Assembly (NCBI RefSeq): GCF_001278035.1
Contig: NZ_CP009452.1
Coordinates: 4,311,501-4,375,500 of the forward strand
DNA from: Sphingopyxis sp. 113P3
Lineage (GTDB): Bacteria; Pseudomonadota; Alphaproteobacteria; Sphingomonadales; Sphingomonadaceae
DNA: 64,000 nucleotides
Direction: 5' to 3'
The position numbers were made by a program, and so were the translations under genes. Under the pieces are notes generated by a model, which was given only the letters and a program-made list of their open reading frames with translations, was not told the DNA's origin and did no database searches. The stretch's first letter is position 1. Every line of letters starts with the position of its first letter. Below, one piece after another: positions 18,994 to 26,965 of the stretch.

Positions 18994-19244
18994 GCTGTTG
19001 CCGTGGGCTCCACCTCTATTGCCGCCGCCTGGCGACCACGGATGATCACTTGCATGCGCCCAATGCCGAGAGCGAGCGGTTCCCGCGAGAAGAGACTGCC
19101 GCGATGGAGCGGTTTTACTTCGACCCCCTCCATCAGTCCGAACTCGCGGAGCCGCCGGCCCTCGTCGTGCGACAGAACATCCCAATCGATACGGGCAATA
19201 CGCACGGCGGCGCCGAGCGGGGCAGAATCGAGCTTTGCAGTCAT
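18990..19244 (-). CDS. feoA: FeoA-domain ferrous iron transport protein
   Basis: 84-residue SH3-like cytosolic partner of FeoB needed for Fe(II) uptake. The conserved core is REFGLMEGVEVKPLHRGSLFSREPLALGIG. It is the first gene of a two-gene feoAB operon, with a Fur-like element ending three bases before its ATG, so the mRNA may be leaderless; no Shine-Dalgarno is visible. Confidence 0.92.
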   Translation of the reverse strand: MTAKLDSAPLGAAVRIARIDWDVLSHDEGRRLREFGLMEGVEVKPLHRGSLFSREPLALGIGRMQVIIRGRQAAAIEVEPTATA

Positions 19245-19246
19245 TT

Positions 19247-19265
19247 GCGAGCGATTATCAATAAC
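19247..19265 (-). promoter_or_regulatory. Fur-box-like operator and -10 element of feoAB
   Basis: Read on the minus strand, the 19 bases GTTATTGATAATCGCTCGC match the classical Fur consensus (GATAATGATAATCATTATC) at about 13 positions by eye. The GATAAT inside it (19259-19254) would serve as a -10, placing the transcript start next to the feoA ATG at 19244. Iron-dependent repression is inferred from this match and the downstream genes; no good -35 is visible. Confidence 0.6.
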
Positions 19266-19283
19266 AGCTGCGCAGCGCCAGTC

Positions 19284-19955
19284 CTATCTTCCGGGGTAGC
19301 GAAGCCGTCCGACGAAGCGCGCGAGGCTCGGGCGCTGGACGCGCCGCGCAGCGCGGCGATGCTTCCAGCCCTCGAAACGCATCACCGCGTCGATCCGCCG
19401 CGAGAGAAACGTGCGCGTCGCGGTGAAATTTTCGCTTTCGTCATCAAGAAATACCGCCATTGTCGAGGCGTAGACGGCGCCGAGGATCGCGCGTTTGCTG
19501 TAATGATTATAGTCGGTCGCGGTATCACCCGCGAGCCGCCACATCGCGTCGGCGGCGCGCCATCCAAGCTTTGCGGCAAAGGGAACATTGGTGGGCAGCG
19601 CCAGCAACGCCAGCGCGCGGCGGAGCGACTCGCGACGGCCCGCGAGGGTGTTGAGCCGTGCCTCGACGAGCGTCACGATCCGCTCCCGGATCTTTAGCGT
19701 GGCGAGGCGTTCAGTGGGCCAGCGCGTGGCCATGTCGGTATCAATCCAAGAGAACCAGGCATCGATCATGTCCCGGCCGCCGCCCGGAAAGGCGAGGCGT
19801 GCCACGTCGGGGTCAACGCCGATGCGCTCTGCGGCATCGGTGAGGGCGGCGTCGCCGAAGCCGTCAAAGGCGGCGTTTTCAGCGATCAGCGGAGCGAGCG
19901 CTGCGCGGATCTCGTCAAGGGTCGGATCGGCGGGTAGAATGGAGGCCATGACCAT
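19284..19955 (-). CDS. COQ9-family protein
   Basis: Member of the COQ9 family, lipid-binding proteins with a TetR-like fold that assist ubiquinone biosynthesis in mitochondria and some alphaproteobacteria. 223 residues; the conserved C-terminal domain includes DMIDAWFSWID, then ADAMWRLAGDTATDYNHYSKR and VYASTMAVFLDD, which are hallmark segments. The start overlaps the EamA gene's stop by one base (TGATG); an in-frame ATG two codons later is an alternative. No other ubiquinone genes are in the window. Confidence 0.88.
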   Translation of the reverse strand: MVMASILPADPTLDEIRAALAPLIAENAAFDGFGDAALTDAAERIGVDPDVARLAFPGGGRDMIDAWFSWIDTDMATRWPTERLATLKIRERIVTLVEARLNTLAGRRESLRRALALLALPTNVPFAAKLGWRAADAMWRLAGDTATDYNHYSKRAILGAVYASTMAVFLDDESENFTATRTFLSRRIDAVMRFEGWKHRRAARRVQRPSLARFVGRLRYPGR

Positions 19956-20863
19956 CAGATAGGCCGTGCGGCGCGGTTGGGCAACCGGATCAACACCAGC
20001 GCCGCACCGACCATCGATCCACCGACGAGGTCGATTGCGGTGAGCTGCTCGCCGAAGATCATCCAGCCCGCGAAGGCTGCAATGGCGGGCTGGACGAGCA
20101 GGGTAAGCCCCACGACGAGCGGCGAGAAGCGCGGCAGCGCCCAGATCATCAGTCCCTGACCTATGATCTGGCTTGACAATGCGAGCGCGATCAGCGGAGT
20201 CCAGTTCTGGGGCACAATCACTTCACCGAGCGCGAAGGCCGCGCTGAGCAGGATCGGTAGCGTCGCGGTCGAGGCGAGACCCAGCGTCGTCCAGGCCGCG
20301 AGTTCGCCGCGCACCCGCTGCATGAGGATGACGTAGAAGGTGTAGAAAACCCCAGCGAGCAGACTCAAGAAGTCGCCAACAAAATAGGCGGGCGCAAGCT
20401 CGTAGCTTTGTCCCATGAGGAGCGCTGATCCTGCGAAGGCAAGCAGCACCGAGAAAGCCTGCCAGCCGCGCGGCAGCGTGCGGGCCAGGAAAATCCCCCA
20501 CAGAACCAGCAACAGGCTGGCGCAATTGCCGAACAGGGTGGCATTGGCGATCTTGGTGCCCAGGATGCCGAGGTGCCACGCGGCGAGGTCGAGCGCGAAG
20601 AAAACCCCTGCCGTCGTCGCAACGCCCATCGCGGCGCGCGACGGCATCCGCCCGCCCGTCTCGCGCCACGCCAGCCATGCAAGGACAGGCAATGCTATCG
20701 CCATGCGCCAGAAGCCCGAAGCAACCGGCCCCGTGTCGGCCAGCCGCACGAGCGGCGCCCCCAGAGCCAGGACCATATTGCCCGCGAGCAGGGCCGCGAA
20801 GGCCCAGCGGCCTTGCCGACCCGCCCCTGTCCATCCATCGGAGGCATCGCTCTTCGCTGCCAT
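19955..20863 (-). CDS. EamA/DMT-family transporter
   Basis: Inner-membrane drug/metabolite transporter superfamily protein with about ten predicted transmembrane helices in two EamA repeats (about 18-145 and 160-295). 302 residues, the normal length. Helices such as ALLAGNMVLALGAPLVRLA and PLVVGLTLLVQPAIAAFAGW are typical, including the conserved Pro-Ala near the end of repeat two. COQ9 begins at its stop codon (TGATG), so the pair are coupled, though a functional link is unclear. Substrate unknown. Confidence 0.88.
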   Translation of the reverse strand: MAAKSDASDGWTGAGRQGRWAFAALLAGNMVLALGAPLVRLADTGPVASGFWRMAIALPVLAWLAWRETGGRMPSRAAMGVATTAGVFFALDLAAWHLGILGTKIANATLFGNCASLLLVLWGIFLARTLPRGWQAFSVLLAFAGSALLMGQSYELAPAYFVGDFLSLLAGVFYTFYVILMQRVRGELAAWTTLGLASTATLPILLSAAFALGEVIVPQNWTPLIALALSSQIIGQGLMIWALPRFSPLVVGLTLLVQPAIAAFAGWMIFGEQLTAIDLVGGSMVGAALVLIRLPNRAARPI

Positions 20864-20977
20864 ATAGATTTTCTTTTGCTACCCACTGTTGTCTTGGGCG
20901 CCGCGCGTCCATAGCTCGTGTGGCCCATAGCCGCGGCCCACGGGGGCGTCGCGGAGAAAGTGAAAGCCGGAGGATTT

Positions 20978-22063
20978 ATGACCGCAACGCTTTTCGACCC
21001 GATCACCCTGGGCGCCATCGAGGCGCGGAATCGCATCATCATGGCGCCGCTGACGCGGGGGCGTGCCGGCCCCGGTTTCGTTCCCAATGAGCTGGCGCGC
21101 GAATATTACCGGCAGCGTGCCTCCGCGGGGCTGATCATTTCCGAGGCCACCGGCATTTCGCAAGAAGGGCTGGGTTGGCCCTCGGCACCGGGCCTGTGGA
21201 CCGATGCGCAGGTTGAGGGGTGGAAGCCGGTGACCGATGCCGTGCACGAAGCCGGCGGGCGCATCGTCGCGCAGCTGTGGCACATGGGGCGGCTGGTCCA
21301 TTCCGTATTCAACGAAGGAAAGCTCCCCGTATCGGCCTCGGCGACGCGAGGTCCCGGCAAGGCGCACACCCCGGCTGGCCGGCTCGAGTATGAAGTCGCG
21401 CGCCCGCTCGAGCTCGCTGAAATTCCGCGCGTTATCGACGATTATGCCAAGGCGGCCGAGAATGCGAAGCGCGCCGGTTTTGACGGGGTGCAGCTCCACG
21501 GTGCCAACGGTTATCTGATCGACCAGTTCTTGCGCGACGGGTCGAATCTACGCGACGATGATTATGGCGGCCCGGTCGAAAATCGCATTCGACTGCTTCG
21601 CGAAGTCACCGAGATACTGATTGCGGTTTGGGGCAAGGACCGTGTCGGCGTGCGGCTTTCGCCCAATGGCGAAACGCAGGGCGTCGACGACGGTGCGCCT
21701 GAGAAGCTTTTCCCCGCCGCCGCTGCAGCGCTCGATGCGCTCGGCATCGCCTTCCTGGAGTTGCGCGAACCGGGTCCCGACGGCACGTTCGGTAGAACCG
21801 ACGTGCCCAAGCAATCGCCTGCGATCCGAGCCGTGTTCAAGGGACCGCTTATCCTCAACAGCGACTATGACGTGGCGCACGCTGAGGCTGATCTTGCGAG
21901 CGGCGTTGCCGACGCGATCAGTTTCGGTCGCCCCTTCATCGGCAACCCGGACCTCGTCGAACGCATCCGCAGCGGTACCGAATGGGCAGCTGGCAACCCG
22001 CAGACCTGGTATTCGCCGGGTCCAGAAGGCTACACTGACTATCCGGCGCTGGTCGCGGCCTGA
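20978..22063 (+). CDS. Alkene reductase, old yellow enzyme family
   Basis: FMN-dependent NAD(P)H ene-reductase acting on activated double bonds or nitro compounds. 361 residues forming a TIM barrel; recognisable segments are NRIIMAPLTRGRA, QLWHMGR, the FMN and substrate-binding GVQLHGANGYLIDQFLRDGSN, RDDDYGG and the C-terminal ISFGRPFIGNPDL. It matches NemA/xenobiotic reductase-type enzymes. The ATG at 20978 follows GGAGGA (20969-20974). It stands alone, with a strong hairpin after the stop. Physiological substrate unknown. Confidence 0.92.
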   Translation: MTATLFDPITLGAIEARNRIIMAPLTRGRAGPGFVPNELAREYYRQRASAGLIISEATGISQEGLGWPSAPGLWTDAQVEGWKPVTDAVHEAGGRIVAQLWHMGRLVHSVFNEGKLPVSASATRGPGKAHTPAGRLEYEVARPLELAEIPRVIDDYAKAAENAKRAGFDGVQLHGANGYLIDQFLRDGSNLRDDDYGGPVENRIRLLREVTEILIAVWGKDRVGVRLSPNGETQGVDDGAPEKLFPAAAAALDALGIAFLELREPGPDGTFGRTDVPKQSPAIRAVFKGPLILNSDYDVAHAEADLASGVADAISFGRPFIGNPDLVERIRSGTEWAAGNPQTWYSPGPEGYTDYPALVAA

Positions 22064-22071
22064 TCTTTCCA

Positions 22072-22097
22072 GCCGCCCTTGCGCATGCAAGGGCGGC
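22072..22097. terminator. Inverted repeat between convergent genes
   Basis: GCCGCCCTTGC (22072-22082) and GCAAGGGCGGC (22087-22097) form a perfect 11-bp stem with a four-base loop, between the stops of the alkene reductase and the convergent ribB-ribH operon's last gene. No long T-run follows on either side, so terminator function is likely but not certain. Confidence 0.5.
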
Positions 22098-22106
22098 CAA
22101 AGAAGG

Positions 22107-22730
22107 CTAGTCGCGCGTCGCGATCGCCTTGTCGACGATCCGCGCGCCTGCTGGTCCCACGATATGCCCGCCGAAGCGAGCGAGCAGAAAGGCTGCGACC
22201 AAGAGCAGTGGCAGCGCGAAGAATGCAGCGATAATCGCCGCAACCCCCAATCCAAAGAAAAGCGCTAGGAAGCTGCCGGTAAGCTCGGCCTGACCTTTGG
22301 GGCCGAGCGTTATCGTGCGCGGCCCCTTCGCGTCCCACCATTTGCTGGTTGTAACCGTCTTGCGGCCTGTCTGCGCCCGTGGCGGCCGAACGTCCCGCAG
22401 GGGCGCGGCGGAGCGTGCGGCGTGGTTCCCGTCGGCCCACGGCTGCCTGCGCTCGTTCGCCGCGAGGGCCCCCTCTACCCGGCTGGCGGCGGGCGAAACG
22501 GACGGCGGCGTCACACGTTCAATCCCGTCAGGGGCAAGATCCGAGGCGGCAGCTTCAGGCGGGCGGCTTGGAGGGCGCATTGGCTCGTGCCCCATGCGGC
22601 GATCGTGCGCTGCCATGCGTTCGGCGGCACTGGGCGGCGTGGTGCCTGTCTCCCTGTCGATCACCACAAGCCGCCCGCCGCGCTCGACGACAGAATAGCG
22701 GCTTGGTGGTGGACGGTCAGGCAACGCCAA
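22107..22730 (-). CDS. Hypothetical protein with C-terminal membrane segment
   Basis: 207 residues, function unknown. The N-terminal two-thirds is Pro/Arg/Ala-rich, probably disordered and cytoplasmic (starting [28 protein letters not shown]). The C-terminal part contains a conserved-looking [26 protein letters not shown] followed by one long hydrophobic stretch or helical hairpin (about 152-188). It overlaps the 3' end of ribH by 14 bp, so it is the third gene of a ribB-ribH operon and is presumably translated by coupling. No link to flavin metabolism can be read from the sequence. Confidence 0.65.
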   Translation of the reverse strand: MALPDRPPPSRYSVVERGGRLVVIDRETGTTPPSAAERMAAHDRRMGHEPMRPPSRPPEAAASDLAPDGIERVTPPSVSPAASRVEGALAANERRQPWADGNHAARSAAPLRDVRPPRAQTGRKTVTTSKWWDAKGPRTITLGPKGQAELTGSFLALFFGLGVAAIIAAFFALPLLLVAAFLLARFGGHIVGPAGARIVDKAIATRD

Positions 22731-23142
22731 ACTTTTCCTTGAGCGCCAGCATCGCGAGCGCGGCCTTCGCTGCCTCGCCGCCCTTGTCCTTGCGCGTCTT
22801 GTCCGCGCGCGCGAGCGCTTGGTCTTCGTTCTCTACCGTCAATATGCCGTTTCCGATCGCCAGTCCGTCGAGCGTCAGCGCCATGATCCCGCGCGCGCTT
22901 TCGTTCGAGACCACCTCGAAGTGATAGGTCTCGCCGCGGATCACGACGCCGAGCGCGACATAGGCATCATAGCGCCCGGTATCGGACGCGAGCGCGATGG
23001 CGGCCGGAACCTCGAGCGCGCCCGGCACGGTTACGGTTTCGTGGCTGTGTCCCTCGGCCTCAAGCGCGCTGCGCACCCCGTCGAGCAACATGTCGTTCAA
23101 ATGGCTGTAGAAACGGGCCTCGACGATGAGAACATGCGCCAT
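22717..23142 (-). CDS. ribH: 6,7-dimethyl-8-ribityllumazine synthase
   Basis: Penultimate step of riboflavin synthesis: condenses 3,4-dihydroxybutanone 4-phosphate (from RibB) with the RibD pyrimidine product. 141 residues with the expected motifs [38 protein letters not shown] and the C-terminal region [13 protein letters not shown]. Its ATG overlaps the ribB stop by one base (TAATG), indicating coupled translation. Confidence 0.95.
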   Translation of the reverse strand: MAHVLIVEARFYSHLNDMLLDGVRSALEAEGHSHETVTVPGALEVPAAIALASDTGRYDAYVALGVVIRGETYHFEVVSNESARGIMALTLDGLAIGNGILTVENEDQALARADKTRKDKGGEAAKAALAMLALKEKFGVA

Positions 23143-24419
23143 TATTCGGCCTCCCCCGGGATCGATCGTTCGCCGACGATCGATAGACCATAGCCCTCAA
23201 GACCCACAATGTTGGTGTGCGACGGCGTCAGAAGCTCCATGGCATGGACCCCAAGATCCGCGAGGATCTGAGCGCCGATACCATAGGTCCGAAGGTCCAT
23301 GCCCCCCGACGGTGGCGGGCTCGCTTCTGCCGCAGCCGAGCCGGGCAGGGGACGCATCAGCATTACGATGACACCGGCCCCGGCCTCGCCGATCGCTTCC
23401 ATCGAGCGTTGCAGGCGGCGCTTCCTGGGTCCCGGCCGACCCATGATATCATCAAAGATCGAGACGGGATGCATGCGCACCAAGGTCACGCCTTCGGGAT
23501 CGACGAGCCCCTTTTGCAACACCAGATTGACGCTACCATCGATCTTGTTGCGATAGGATTTGAGCCGCCACTCACCGCCATAATCCGATTCGAACGGTTC
23601 GTCGGAAACGCATTCGACCAGCCGGTCGGTGCGGTTGCGATAGGCGATAAGGTCTGCGATCGTCCCGATCTTCAGGCCGTGGCGGCGCGCGAAGGGAATG
23701 AGATCGTCAAGACGCGCCATCGTCCCGTCATCGTTCATGATTTCGCATATCACGCCGGACGGATTGAGCCCGGCGAGACGCGCAATGTCCACCGAGGCTT
23801 CGGTGTGACCGGCACGGACGAGCACGCCGCCGTCGCGCGCGATCAGCGGGAACACGTGCCCCGGCGTAACGATGTCGTCGCGGCCTTTCGACGCGTCGAT
23901 CGCGACCGACACAGTGCGCGCGCGGTCAGCGGCGGATATTCCGGTGGTAACGCCCTCACGTGCCTCGATCGAGGTGGTGAAGGCGGTCTCGTGCCGCGTG
24001 CCATTGTTGCGGCTCATCAGTTCAAGTCCCAACGCCTCGACCCGGCTGCGCGTCAAGGTAAGGCAGATTAGCCCTCGGCCGTGCGTCGCCATGAAATTGA
24101 TCGCATCGGGCGTCGCCATCTGCGCCGGAATGACAAGATCACCTTCATTTTCGCGGTCCTCGTCGTCGACGAGGATGAACATGCGACCGTTGCGCGCCTC
24201 GGCGATGATTTCCTCAGGCGTTGCCATCGGCGACAGGTCGCTCCCGTGCGCGAGCCAGTTTTCAAGCTTGCGCAGCGTGTCGGCGGTGGGGTTCCAGCTA
24301 TCCGAATCGAGGTCGCGAAGGCTGTTCGCATGAAGGCCCGCCGCGCGCGCAAGACCTGAGCGGGACATGCTCCCTTCCACGACGATGGTGCGGATGCGGT
24401 CGATGAGTTGCGTAGACAT
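23142..24419 (-). CDS. ribB: HTH-RibB fusion: 3,4-dihydroxy-2-butanone-4-phosphate synthase
   Basis: Makes the four-carbon precursor of riboflavin from ribulose 5-phosphate. 425 residues in three parts. Residues 1-60 look like a Cro/XRE-type helix-turn-helix ([20 protein letters not shown], then [13 protein letters not shown]). Residues about 65-275 are a complete DHBP synthase with the acidic loop [10 protein letters not shown] (85-94) and TPGHVFPL. Residues about 285-425 resemble GTP cyclohydrolase II ([21 protein letters not shown] tail), but the three zinc cysteines are absent, so that activity should be lost. Coupled to ribH. The HTH suggests self-regulation (inference). Confidence 0.92.
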   Translation of the reverse strand: MSTQLIDRIRTIVVEGSMSRSGLARAAGLHANSLRDLDSDSWNPTADTLRKLENWLAHGSDLSPMATPEEIIAEARNGRMFILVDDEDRENEGDLVIPAQMATPDAINFMATHGRGLICLTLTRSRVEALGLELMSRNNGTRHETAFTTSIEAREGVTTGISAADRARTVSVAIDASKGRDDIVTPGHVFPLIARDGGVLVRAGHTEASVDIARLAGLNPSGVICEIMNDDGTMARLDDLIPFARRHGLKIGTIADLIAYRNRTDRLVECVSDEPFESDYGGEWRLKSYRNKIDGSVNLVLQKGLVDPEGVTLVRMHPVSIFDDIMGRPGPRKRRLQRSMEAIGEAGAGVIVMLMRPLPGSAAAEASPPPSGGMDLRTYGIGAQILADLGVHAMELLTPSHTNIVGLEGYGLSIVGERSIPGEAE

Positions 24420-24431
24420 GCGGCCGCCATT

Positions 24432-24469
24432 TCACATCATAATGTGATTGTCAATTCGCAACTCACATT
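24432..24469 (-). promoter_or_regulatory. Repeated TCACAT half-sites at the ribB promoter
   Basis: TCACAT (24432-24437) and ATGTGA (24442-24447) form an inverted repeat with a 4-base centre, ending 13 bases before the ribB ATG. A third copy, TCACATT (24463-24469), is inverted relative to AATGTGA (24441-24447) with a 15-base spacing. A TTGACA, read on the minus strand, lies between them (24454-24449). The arrangement looks like a repressor operator over a short leader; the HTH in RibB is an obvious candidate ligand, but that is inference. No FMN riboswitch fits in this 57-bp gap. Confidence 0.5.
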
Positions 24470-24476
24470 GGCTGGC

Positions 24477-25088
24477 TCAGTTGGGGCCGAATGCAGCGCC
24501 CGAATCGCGCGGGGTCCCGTCGGCCTTGACATCGAGCAGCTCGAGCATCTGTCCGGTGCGGTCGTCGCGCTTTGCATAGTCGCGAGCAGACATGCCCGCG
24601 ATATGATCGGCTTTGTCGGGATTGGCGCCGCGCCGCACGAGCAGTCGCACCATGGACGCGTTGCGCGACTGCACCGCCAGGATCAGCGCCGTTTCGCCTC
24701 GCCGGTTGGTCTGGTCGATCGGCGCCTTGCGGTCGAGCAGTTCGCTCGCGGCTTCGGGAAAGCCGATCAGCGCCGCGTGCATCAGCGGGGTCGTGCCTTG
24801 GCGGTCGGCGATCGAAGGGTCGGCGCCCTTGCCGAGCAGAAATTTGAGCCAGGTAAGATCGCGGCGCTTGACGACGATGGCGAGCGCGGTCTCCCCATTG
24901 TCGGGGCTGCGCGTATTGATGATCCGCGCGTCATTGTCCGTCAGGAGCTTGGTCGCCTTGTCGCCATCGCGGCTCTGGACGGCCTGCAGGAAGCTGTAGG
25001 TGTCGCTGAACTGCGCCGCCGCGGGCGATACCGCGAGTCCGGCAAGCAGGAAGAGCGAAGCGAAACGCAGCTTTGCGTGACGAGACAT
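24477..25088 (-). CDS. Secreted ankyrin-repeat protein
   Basis: 203 residues: a signal peptide (MSRHAKLRFASLFLLAGLAVSPAAAQ, 1-26) followed by about four ankyrin repeats (roughly 60-180). Repeats are visible as NGETALAIVVKRRD, GTTPLMHAALIGF and RGETALILAVQSRN, each followed by LL..GA/KA. Ankyrin repeats bind proteins, so a periplasmic scaffold or inhibitor is likely, but the partner is unknown. It lies 57 bp upstream of ribB on the same strand; the palindromic ribB promoter between them suggests separate control. Confidence 0.85.
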   Translation of the reverse strand: MSRHAKLRFASLFLLAGLAVSPAAAQFSDTYSFLQAVQSRDGDKATKLLTDNDARIINTRSPDNGETALAIVVKRRDLTWLKFLLGKGADPSIADRQGTTPLMHAALIGFPEAASELLDRKAPIDQTNRRGETALILAVQSRNASMVRLLVRRGANPDKADHIAGMSARDYAKRDDRTGQMLELLDVKADGTPRDSGAAFGPN

Positions 25089-25165
25089 GAGCGACCTCGG
25101 TCAATAGGCGCCGCTGTGCGACGCAAAGGTTGATTTTCAGCGCCTACCCCCGCAAGGCTGGCCCG

Positions 25166-25810
25166 ATGATGAATATCGTGAATATGGGCCAAAAGCTGTT
25201 TCGTGCAAGCCTGCTCCTCGCTTTCGGCGCGGCCCTGGCGGGCTGTGACGGTCCCGCGTCGGCACCCGCTGCGAGTCCGCCGCTTGAAGGCGCGCGGATC
25301 GGCGGACCCTTCACGCTGACCGACCAGAACGGCCGGAGCGTCCGAGACAGCGATTTCGCCGGCCAGTATCGCCTCATCTATTTCGGCTACAGCTTTTGCC
25401 CCGATATTTGCCCCGTTGACCTGCAAAAGCTGATGCGTGGTCTTGCCCGGTTCGAGAAGGACGCGCCCGAGCGCGGCGCAAGAGTGCAGCCGCTGTTCAT
25501 CACCATCGATCCGGCACGCGACACGCCCGAGGCGCTGGGAGCCTTTGTCAGCCGTTACCATCCGCGCCTGCTCGGGCTCACTGGAACACCAGAGCAGATC
25601 GCGCAGGTCGCCAAAGCCTACGTCGTCGTCTACAACAAGGTCGAGGGATCGGCGCCCGATCGCTATCTGATGGCGCACACCCAGATTGCCTTTCTGATGG
25701 ACCCCGAGGGCAAGCCGCTCGCGATGTTGCCGGTCGACGATCCCACGACCGATGGCGATGAGGGTGCCCCAGACAAGGTCGCCGCCGAGCTAGCGAAATG
25801 GGTGAAATAA
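25166..25810 (+). CDS. SCO-family copper-binding lipoprotein
   Basis: Thioredoxin-fold protein that delivers copper to, or reduces the cysteines of, the cytochrome oxidase CuA site. About 214 residues with a lipoprotein signal whose lipobox is LAGC. The copper motif CPDICP and the distal histidine in AHTQIAFLMD are present. The ATG at 25166 follows a weak AAGG; further ATGs lie at 25169 and 25184. The 3' end overlaps the YcgN-like gene by 13 bp. No cytochrome oxidase genes are in the window. Confidence 0.9.
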   Translation: MMNIVNMGQKLFRASLLLAFGAALAGCDGPASAPAASPPLEGARIGGPFTLTDQNGRSVRDSDFAGQYRLIYFGYSFCPDICPVDLQKLMRGLARFEKDAPERGARVQPLFITIDPARDTPEALGAFVSRYHPRLLGLTGTPEQIAQVAKAYVVVYNKVEGSAPDRYLMAHTQIAFLMDPEGKPLAMLPVDDPTTDGDEGAPDKVAAELAKWVK

Positions 25811-26247
25811 GACCGCTCGCACGCCCCTTCTGGGAAGCGCCACTGGCGAGCCTCGACGCCGGCGAGTGGGAGGCGCTGTGTGACGGATGCGGCAAATGCT
25901 GCCTGCACAAGCTGGAGGATGAGGAGACGGGCCGTGTCTATCCGACCAATGTCGCATGTCGCCTGCTCGACCTCAAAACCGCGCGCTGCGGCGATTACAA
26001 GCACCGGCGCCGCCATGTCCCCGACTGCCTCACGCTGACCAAGGGCAAGGTCGCCGACATAGAATGGCTTCCGCAAAGCTGCGCCTACCGCCTGCGCGCC
26101 GAGGGTCGGCCGCTGCCCGAGTGGCATTATCTGGTCTGCGGCGACCGCGATGCCGTGCACCGCGCGGGCGAATCGATCGTCGGCTGGACGGTGAGCGAAG
26201 ACGTTGCAGGCCCGCTCGAAAACCATCTGGTGCACCGTGTCGTCTGA
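25798..26247 (+). CDS. YcgN-family cysteine cluster protein
   Basis: 149-residue protein of the YcgN/UPF0260 family, built around the cysteine cluster CDGCGKCCLHKLEDE. Further cysteines follow in VACRLLD, ARCGDY, VPDCLTL and SCAYRL, a pattern suggesting bound iron-sulfur or zinc. Function is unknown. The gene is embedded in an overlap chain: it starts 13 bp inside the SCO gene and its end overlaps the next metalloprotease by 11 bp. Confidence 0.9.
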   Translation: MGEIRPLARPFWEAPLASLDAGEWEALCDGCGKCCLHKLEDEETGRVYPTNVACRLLDLKTARCGDYKHRRRHVPDCLTLTKGKVADIEWLPQSCAYRLRAEGRPLPEWHYLVCGDRDAVHRAGESIVGWTVSEDVAGPLENHLVHRVV

Positions 26248-26965
26248 TGCGCGCTGCGCGGCCGATGGCCCGCATATCCGAATCGGCGATGCAGCCTGGC
26301 CGGTGCGCCTTGTCCCTCATGCACGAGCGCGTCGCTATCGGCTTGTTTTCGATGCCGCGCGCGCCGAGCTGCGGTTGACGCTCCCTCATCGCGCGAGCCG
26401 CGCCAAGGCGCTGCAATGGGCAGACGAGCAGCATGAGTGGATCGCCGCCCAGGTTGGCAAGGCCGCGGCGCCGGTCGTCGTCGGTCCCGGCACCTGCATT
26501 CCCTTCATCGGAATCGAACGCCGCATCGAGTGGGACCCAACGCGCCCCCGGGCGCTATGCCTCACCGAAGATGCCCTCATTCTTGGCGGGCCGGCCGAGA
26601 CAGTGGGGCGCCGCGTCGAGCGCTGGATGAAGGCAGAGGCGCTGGTGTTGATGGAGCGCGAGAGCCGCGAGATCGCCGCGACCGCCGGGCTGCGGGTCGG
26701 GCGCGTCGGCATCGGGGACCCCCGAAGCCGCTGGGGCAGCTGCACTTATGCGGGCGATCTGCGTTACAGCTGGCGGCTGATTATGGCGCCGGGGCACGTC
26801 CGGCGCGCCACCGTCGCGCACGAGGTCGCGCATCTGCGCCACATGGACCATAGCGCGGCGTTTCACGCCTTGGTCGATACGCTTCACGACGGTGACGTTG
26901 CAGCGGCGCGCGGCTGGCTGCGGCGCGAAGGCCGCAGTCTGCATCGTTTCCGCTTTACGGCCTGA
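26237..26965 (+). CDS. YgjP-like zinc metallopeptidase (DUF45/SprT-like)
   Basis: 242 residues from a GTG at 26237 that lies inside the end of the YcgN-like gene; frame continuity and overlap support this start, but it is not certain. The C-terminal domain carries GDPRSRWGSCTYAGDLRYSWRLIMAP and the HExxH zinc motif HEVAHLRHMDHS, a combination characteristic of the YgjP/WLM gluzincin group. Role unknown, perhaps protein quality control. The last 11 bp overlap the convergent PBP1A gene. Confidence 0.85.
   Translation: MSSDARCAADGPHIRIGDAAWPVRLVPHARARRYRLVFDAARAELRLTLPHRASRAKALQWADEQHEWIAAQVGKAAAPVVVGPGTCIPFIGIERRIEWDPTRPRALCLTEDALILGGPAETVGRRVERWMKAEALVLMERESREIAATAGLRVGRVGIGDPRSRWGSCTYAGDLRYSWRLIMAPGHVRRATVAHEVAHLRHMDHSAAFHALVDTLHDGDVAAARGWLRREGRSLHRFRFTA

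Noticed and set aside
24420..24476. FMN riboswitch before ribB
   Set aside because: The gap is only 57 bp and lacks the RFN consensus; none is visible before ribD either.
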